From Crossiella sp. S99.2 (GTDB lineage: Bacteria > Actinomycetota > Actinomycetes > Mycobacteriales > Pseudonocardiaceae): DNA of 64,000 bases. A program made the translations under genes and the position numbers. The stretch is from NCBI RefSeq assembly GCF_023094165.1, contig NZ_JALMDK010000006.1, positions 124,001-188,000 of the forward strand, given 5' to 3'. Below are positions 59,721 through 64,000 of the stretch, in pieces (position 1 is the first letter of the stretch; each line of letters begins with the position of its first letter). The notes under the pieces were generated by a model, which did not search any database, was not told where the DNA came from, and worked only from the letters and a program-made list of their open reading frames with translations.

Positions 59721-60338
59721 TCCGGTCGTGGCGGTGCCCACCGATCCTGGGTTCAGGGTGCCCGCAGCGGCCGGCAACCAGTCCCTGTGGGGCGCCCTCA
59801 CCATCGTGCTCTCCAGCAATGCCAGACCGCTGTGCTACGAGGATCTGTATGCGGACTGATACCACCGCGACTGCCGACCACGTCCGACCAGGGCGGGTCC
59901 TGCCACGACTGCCCCAAGGTGCTGTGGCCCAACAGTCCACTCCGGACGCTTCCGACCGAAGGGGAGACCGGCGAGTTGTTCCCCCAGGCGGAGTGTCGTA
60001 ACACCGGCCCTGCGGCGGGGAGAGCGGCACCGAAATCCGCCGAGTCGCAGCGGAATGCGGCCGAGTGAGCCGCCAACCTGCCGTCGGGCGACGGTGCACC
60101 TACTGCTCCGCCGTCTTTCTCCGCGTTTATTGGCCCGAGCCGCCCGCACCACCAACGCATCAGCGACACGATGATCATTCTCTCGACGGGGTGCGACTCG
60201 CCGGGATGCGGCGCGCCTAGGTTGCCGCCCACCAGGCCAGGGGGCTGGCCAACTTCAGCCTGAGTCACCTAGTGAAGTGAGAATGTCGATCAGTGTCCTA
60301 TCGTCGCGGCTCGGAGATCCACTTCAGGAGGAACAATC
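59721..60338. other. Intergenic region before the SDR gene
   Basis: About 620 bp. Several short frames exist (for example 59787-60068 on the plus strand) but none has a recognisable product or a good ribosome site. A promoter for the dehydrogenase is expected near its right end, where CAGGAGGAAC forms the ribosome site. Confidence 0.4.
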
Positions 60339-61145
60339 ATGGGGCTGCTCGACGGCAAGGTCGCGATCATCACCGGTGCGGCGTCTGGGATTGGCGCGGC
60401 CGCGGCCCGGGAGTTCGCTGCGGAAGGGGCTTTCGTGCTCTTGGCCGACATCGATGTTGACGCCGGTGAGGCCGTCGCACAGTCGGTGCGGGGGCACGGC
60501 GGCCAGGCTCTGTTCCTGCGGACCGACGTGACCCGGGATTCCGACGTCGAGGCCGCGGTGCAGGCTGCGGTCGCCGAGTGGGGGCGGCTGGACTTGGCGT
60601 TCAACAACGCCGGCATCGATGGTGTTGCCTGCGATCTTGACCAACACACTGAGCAGGACTGGGGCCAGGTCATCGATGTCAATCTCCACGGTGTGGCGCG
60701 CTGCATGCGGTACGAGGTCAGGCAGATGCGCAGCCAGGGCGGCGGTGGAGCCATCGTGAACACCTCGTCCGCAGTGGGTCTGATGGGGGTGGACGTCGGC
60801 ATCGCGCCCTACGTGGCTTCCAAACATGCTGTGGTGGGCTTGACCAAGGCCGCAGCCCTGGAGTTCGCGGCCCGTGGAATCCGCGTCAACGCGCTCTGCC
60901 CCGGTGGAGTAGCGACACCGCTGGTGGAGCACACCCAACAGCAGGGGGCCGGGTCCGAGGAGGCGGCGAGGGACATGATCCCTATGCGGCGCCTGGGCAC
61001 TCCCCAGGAGATCGCCGCAGTCGCAGCCTTTCTGTGTTCTGACAAGGCCTCCTACATCACCGGTAGCACTGTGGCCGTCGACGGGGGGATGTCCGCCGGC
61101 TACCCGCGTCCGCTACGGGTTGCCGTGCCCGGCTCGGTGGGCTGA
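60339..61145 (+). CDS. Short-chain dehydrogenase/reductase
   Basis: A 268-residue classical SDR. The cofactor motif is TGAASGIG at 12-19, with LLADIDVD giving an Asp that favours NAD. NNAG is at 89-92. The catalytic residues are Ser143/144 (VNTSSAVG), Tyr158 and Lys162 (YVASK). The C-terminus has PGGVATPLVEHT and the family end ITGSTVAVDGGMSAGY. GGAGGAAC precedes the ATG. The substrate cannot be told; it stands alone. Confidence 0.9.
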   Translation: MGLLDGKVAIITGAASGIGAAAAREFAAEGAFVLLADIDVDAGEAVAQSVRGHGGQALFLRTDVTRDSDVEAAVQAAVAEWGRLDLAFNNAGIDGVACDLDQHTEQDWGQVIDVNLHGVARCMRYEVRQMRSQGGGGAIVNTSSAVGLMGVDVGIAPYVASKHAVVGLTKAAALEFAARGIRVNALCPGGVATPLVEHTQQQGAGSEEAARDMIPMRRLGTPQEIAAVAAFLCSDKASYITGSTVAVDGGMSAGYPRPLRVAVPGSVG

Positions 61146-61200
61146 CCACACCGTCCAGGGCGAGGGCCTGAGAACGCTCGACGAGGTGATGCGAGTCGGG

Positions 61201-61860
61201 CTAGCGAGACTGTCCTGCCGACCCGCTTCTCCTTCTCGGCTGCGTTGCCAGAGCAGGCGGTTGCGGTCGCCGGTGGACGCCCGAGACGAAGTTGATGGTC
61301 ACGCGGTCGTGCCCTTCGCGCTCGGCTGCGGACACGGCCAGAAGGCGGGCGGCCTCGACGGCCTCTTCGACCCGGCGCAGATAACTCAGCGTGGGCAGTG
61401 CCTGGTTGAACTGTTCAACGTGGTGGAGAAGGGCGAAGGTGGCACGCTCCGCGACAACGTACGGCTCATCGGCGGTGGTGTTGGGCACCACCGCAGCCAG
61501 GTGGGTTTGCCAGACGCGGAAGTGGTAGTCGCTCCAGGCCCGCACCGGCGCGGGCAGGTTCGGAGGGACGACGCGCACCGTGGGCTTCGACACCGCGGCC
61601 AGTGTGTAGAGGACGGTACGCAGCGCGTTCACCAGCCACGGTAAGACTCGGCGAGGGCGCACCCGGGAAAACTGCGGCAACAACGGCCCCGTCGCAGTGG
61701 AACGCCACCCACAGGTGCAGCCGCTGCGTATCGCAGCACCGCCCTTGCTGGACAGCAGCCACGAGTCCAGAGCTTCGCCGGGAACGACGCGGGAGCCGGC
61801 AACGAGCAGCCAGTCATGCTCGACTTCCCGGCCTTCGTCGGTGGTCTCGATCCACCCCAT
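61201..61860 (-). CDS. Hypothetical protein
   Basis: A 219-residue protein with no recognised domain. It has a Cys pair in SGCTCGWRS near residue 47 and a hydrophobic segment (VLPWLVNALRTVLYTLAAVS), too charged at the flanks to be sure of membrane insertion. Then comes a helical Glu/Arg-rich end (LRRVEEAVEAARLLAVSAAE). The last 25 residues are basic and low-complexity. No helpful neighbours. Confidence 0.55.
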   Translation of the reverse strand: MGWIETTDEGREVEHDWLLVAGSRVVPGEALDSWLLSSKGGAAIRSGCTCGWRSTATGPLLPQFSRVRPRRVLPWLVNALRTVLYTLAAVSKPTVRVVPPNLPAPVRAWSDYHFRVWQTHLAAVVPNTTADEPYVVAERATFALLHHVEQFNQALPTLSYLRRVEEAVEAARLLAVSAAEREGHDRVTINFVSGVHRRPQPPALATQPRRRSGSAGQSR

Positions 61861-61983
61861 CAGCAGCTCCTCTCCCTCAGGATCCGGACATCGGCAGGCT
61901 CGGTGTGGTGCTGCCTGCCAATGTCCACTCGCTGAAGCATTCGCTTTCGTTGCCTCGTGGTGCTCCCGGAGGAGCCGGGATGC

Positions 61984-64000
61984 CTAATGCGTCGGGTGCT
62001 CCCGTCGCCATTGCGCGGCGTCCTCCCTGCTACTCACGCCGAGCTTGCCCGTCAGTCTGTACACGTGGGTTTCGACCGTGCGGCGGCCCACACTCAGCTT
62101 CTCGGCGATCTGGCCATAGGAGAGCCCCTGCTCCAGCAGATCCAGGACCTCAATTTCCCTGGGAGTCAGGCCCTTCCCCTCTGCGGCATCGCCGGCCGGC
62201 GGTTGCGCGGCAAGGGCCAGGATCTCTGCCCTGGACATCGACTCGCCGCGAGCCCATGCATCGGCGTGGACCTTCGCAGGCAGGTTCGCGGTGCACAGTT
62301 CCTCGGCGCGGCGGCGCCGTGCGCTGTACGGCGGGAGACCGTGGATGTCGACACCGGTGTACTCCAGTAGCCGCAAGGACCCGGCCAGTAGCTCCGCTGC
62401 TCGCAGGTATCTGCCGTTCAGAGCCTCCACCCAGGCCTTGGCCTCCAGCAGCCAGGGCAAACCCCACCAGTCCTCACCAAGTTTCTCCCCGGTCTGCGCG
62501 GTGACGATTGCCTTGCGCAGCAACAGATCGGCCTCCGTGTGGTGGCCCGCTCCCATCTCGGCGATGGCGGTGGCCCACTGTGCCCAGGACAGCGACCAGG
62601 GAGCTCCCATGCGCTCGACACCGGCCAGGTGCTCGGCGCAGATCACCTTGGCGGTCTCGTAGGGGGCGTGCAGTGCCGCGCTGATGGCGAGCATCAACCA
62701 GGCCATGGTCGCATCGGTGGGGTTGTCCGCAGCGGCGAATTCGAGGTAGGACTCCCTCAGCCACTTCAGCATCGTCTCGACCTGCGCCGGCTCCGGGGCC
62801 GTGTGAGTCCAGCTGGTGGCGGTGACAAACCGCAGCTTCGGGTGGTTTCGACTGCGGTAGGCCTCCTCGGCTATGTCGCCGGCCCGGTTGAGCCACTCCA
62901 CCGCTTCTTCGTCACGTCCCTGGCACTGCATCATCCAGATCGTGACCGCCATCGCTGCCAGTCTCATCTCGATGTCGGCGTCGTGCGCGGCGTCGACAAA
63001 CCGGCGGATCCAGTCGATCGTTTCGGGGAGCCCGGCGCAGCGGAAGGGCCAGCGCGTCCGGGCCAGCTGCACCACCGTCCACAGGCCTTGCAGAGCACGT
63101 TCAGGCGCACTCGCGCACCAGCTCAGCGCGGCGCGGATCTGCGGCATCATCACGTCGGTGCCGACGACGATCTCGACCTCGTCGGGACAGGCCCACGAGT
63201 CGGCGTTGTGTGCCACAACGCTGTAGTAGAAGGCCCAGTGCCGATCCCGCAGCAGTTCCTCCTGCCCCGCCTCGCGCAGGCGCAGCAGGCCGTACTCGCG
63301 CAGCGGCACCATCATCCGGTAGCGGCCGGTGCGGTGGTCCATCTGCAACAAGAACTGGTCGACCAGGTCCGTGAGGTGCGGCAGGATTTCCTGCGCCGGC
63401 AGGTCGATCCCGGTGAGCACGCTGCGCCGCGGCCAGGTGCCCTGTGTTGTCAGCTCCTGTCTCGCTTGAGCGACTCCCCCGGCGCAAACGCCGCGCGCGG
63501 CGTCCAGATCGAATGGGCCAGCGAAGATCGACAGCCGCGCCCACAACACCTGCTGGGCTTCCGGGAGCAAGGAGTAGGTGTAGTCCAGGATCGACACCAT
63601 GCTGCGGTGCCGATCCTGGGACACCGAGCGCACGGTCGGGATATCCAGCGTGGCGATCCCCAGATCTCCGGCCTCCTCCTGGTTGAGAAGGTCCGCAAGG
63701 ATCTGCTGGAACGTCCGGCTGGCACGGTTGACCGCCAGGTGCACCAGGTACAGCGGGATGCCCCCACCCTTGCGGCACAACGAGGCTGCGGCAGCGATCT
63801 CCCCCGTGCCGAGTTCGGCGAGCACAAGGCCGGCCCGCTGTCGCCGGGTGTACTCGGCCAGCATCGCCATCGCTTGACTGGCCAGCATCTGCTCGTGGCT
63901 CGCCTGGGGATGTGGAGTCTTGAGCGGGCTGAGTTCAATCACCAGTTCGTCGACTACGTCCAAACGGGTACGGCTGGTGACCAGGAAGTGCAGCCTCGGA
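61984..64000 (-). CDS. LuxR-family STAND regulator, C-terminal part (runs off window)
   Basis: The frame is open to the last base; residues just inside the edge (LHFLVTSRTRLDVV) are a STAND NTPase sensor motif, so the P-loop lies outside. Visible parts: the winged-helix region of the STAND module (SILDYTYSLLPEAQQVLWAR, LSIFAGPFDLDAARGV), a long helical TPR-like stretch, and a C-terminal GerE helix-turn-helix (LTPREIEVLDLLEQGLSYGQ, RRTVETHVYRLTGKL). Large LuxR proteins of this type activate secondary-metabolite or stress genes in actinomycetes. The target is unknown. Confidence 0.88.
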   Translation of the reverse strand, partial: PRLHFLVTSRTRLDVVDELVIELSPLKTPHPQASHEQMLASQAMAMLAEYTRRQRAGLVLAELGTGEIAAAASLCRKGGGIPLYLVHLAVNRASRTFQQILADLLNQEEAGDLGIATLDIPTVRSVSQDRHRSMVSILDYTYSLLPEAQQVLWARLSIFAGPFDLDAARGVCAGGVAQARQELTTQGTWPRRSVLTGIDLPAQEILPHLTDLVDQFLLQMDHRTGRYRMMVPLREYGLLRLREAGQEELLRDRHWAFYYSVVAHNADSWACPDEVEIVVGTDVMMPQIRAALSWCASAPERALQGLWTVVQLARTRWPFRCAGLPETIDWIRRFVDAAHDADIEMRLAAMAVTIWMMQCQGRDEEAVEWLNRAGDIAEEAYRSRNHPKLRFVTATSWTHTAPEPAQVETMLKWLRESYLEFAAADNPTDATMAWLMLAISAALHAPYETAKVICAEHLAGVERMGAPWSLSWAQWATAIAEMGAGHHTEADLLLRKAIVTAQTGEKLGEDWWGLPWLLEAKAWVEALNGRYLRAAELLAGSLRLLEYTGVDIHGLPPYSARRRRAEELCTANLPAKVHADAWARGESMSRAEILALAAQPPAGDAAEGKGLTPREIEVLDLLEQGLSYGQIAEKLSVGRRTVETHVYRLTGKLGVSSREDAAQWRREHPTH

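Noticed and set aside
1..64000. CRISPR arrays, rRNA genes and intact insertion sequences
   Set aside because: No regularly spaced repeats, rRNA-like stretches or complete transposase genes were seen anywhere in the window.

Overview
The window is high-GC actinobacterial DNA, most likely from a filamentous member of the Pseudonocardiales. The pointers are GC-rich codon use, many GTG and TTG starts, NarL-type two-component pairs, an actinobacterial DUF6355-like secreted protein, and remnants of an actinomycete integrative conjugative element (AICE). The genus cannot be fixed from the sequence alone.

Positions 1-17.4 kb and 20.6-33.5 kb look like ordinary chromosome. The first block holds TetR regulators, two histidine kinase/response regulator pairs, lipolytic hydrolases, a DedA protein, a Crp/Fnr regulator, a cyclase-like protein ending in an amyloid-type signalling motif, a ClpP-type protease, an RNA-repair pair (RNA ligase plus HD-Pnk), two glycosyltransferases, a flavin-dependent oxidoreductase and a NUDIX hydrolase. 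The second block holds a lipid-modification cluster (two cyclopropane-synthase-type methyltransferases, DUF1295, DUF1365, a FAD oxidoreductase, a hydrolase, a peroxiredoxin), a rifampin-phosphotransferase-like enzyme with its MarR regulator, a secreted trypsin-like protease and a chloramphenicol-phosphotransferase-like kinase.

Two integrated elements are bounded by duplicated tRNA 3' ends. Element 1 (17.5-20.5 kb) lies between 52-bp direct repeats, the right one inside an intact tRNA with anticodon CAT. It carries a small membrane protein, a Cys-containing protein, a YdcF-like protein and a highly structured non-coding segment, but no integrase. Element 2 (33.5-39.0 kb) lies between 74-bp repeats of another tRNA 3' end plus its terminator. 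It is a decayed AICE: NUDIX protein, HTH/DUF5919 regulator, three small AICE-type ORFs and an integrase tail. It also carries an AT-rich DUF262 + HEPN pair. Neither 74-bp copy is part of an intact tRNA, so DNA to the right of 39.06 kb is probably a further element in a tandem array whose right end lies outside the window.

That right-hand accessory region (39-64 kb) begins with a DUF4192 gene and debris: an HNH nuclease pseudogene, the C-terminus of a DddA-like deaminase toxin with an Imm1-type immunity gene, and a nonsense-interrupted coiled-coil ORF. Next comes a tightly overlapping three-gene operon: caspase-like peptidase fused to a STAND NTPase, a beta-propeller protein, and a lipase-like hydrolase. 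This looks like a conflict or programmed-cell-death module. An eight-gene minus-strand run follows (58.07 down to 47.92 kb): a GGDEF protein, a CpaE/MinD-like ATPase, a sigma-70-like factor, a SecA paralogue, a LysM membrane protein, a coiled-coil NlpC/P60 hydrolase and two small proteins. It reads as a dedicated export or cell-envelope system that I do not recognise as a described system. The window ends with HxlR and EspR/LuxR-type regulators, a short-chain dehydrogenase, an unknown protein and the C-terminal part of a large LuxR-family STAND regulator.
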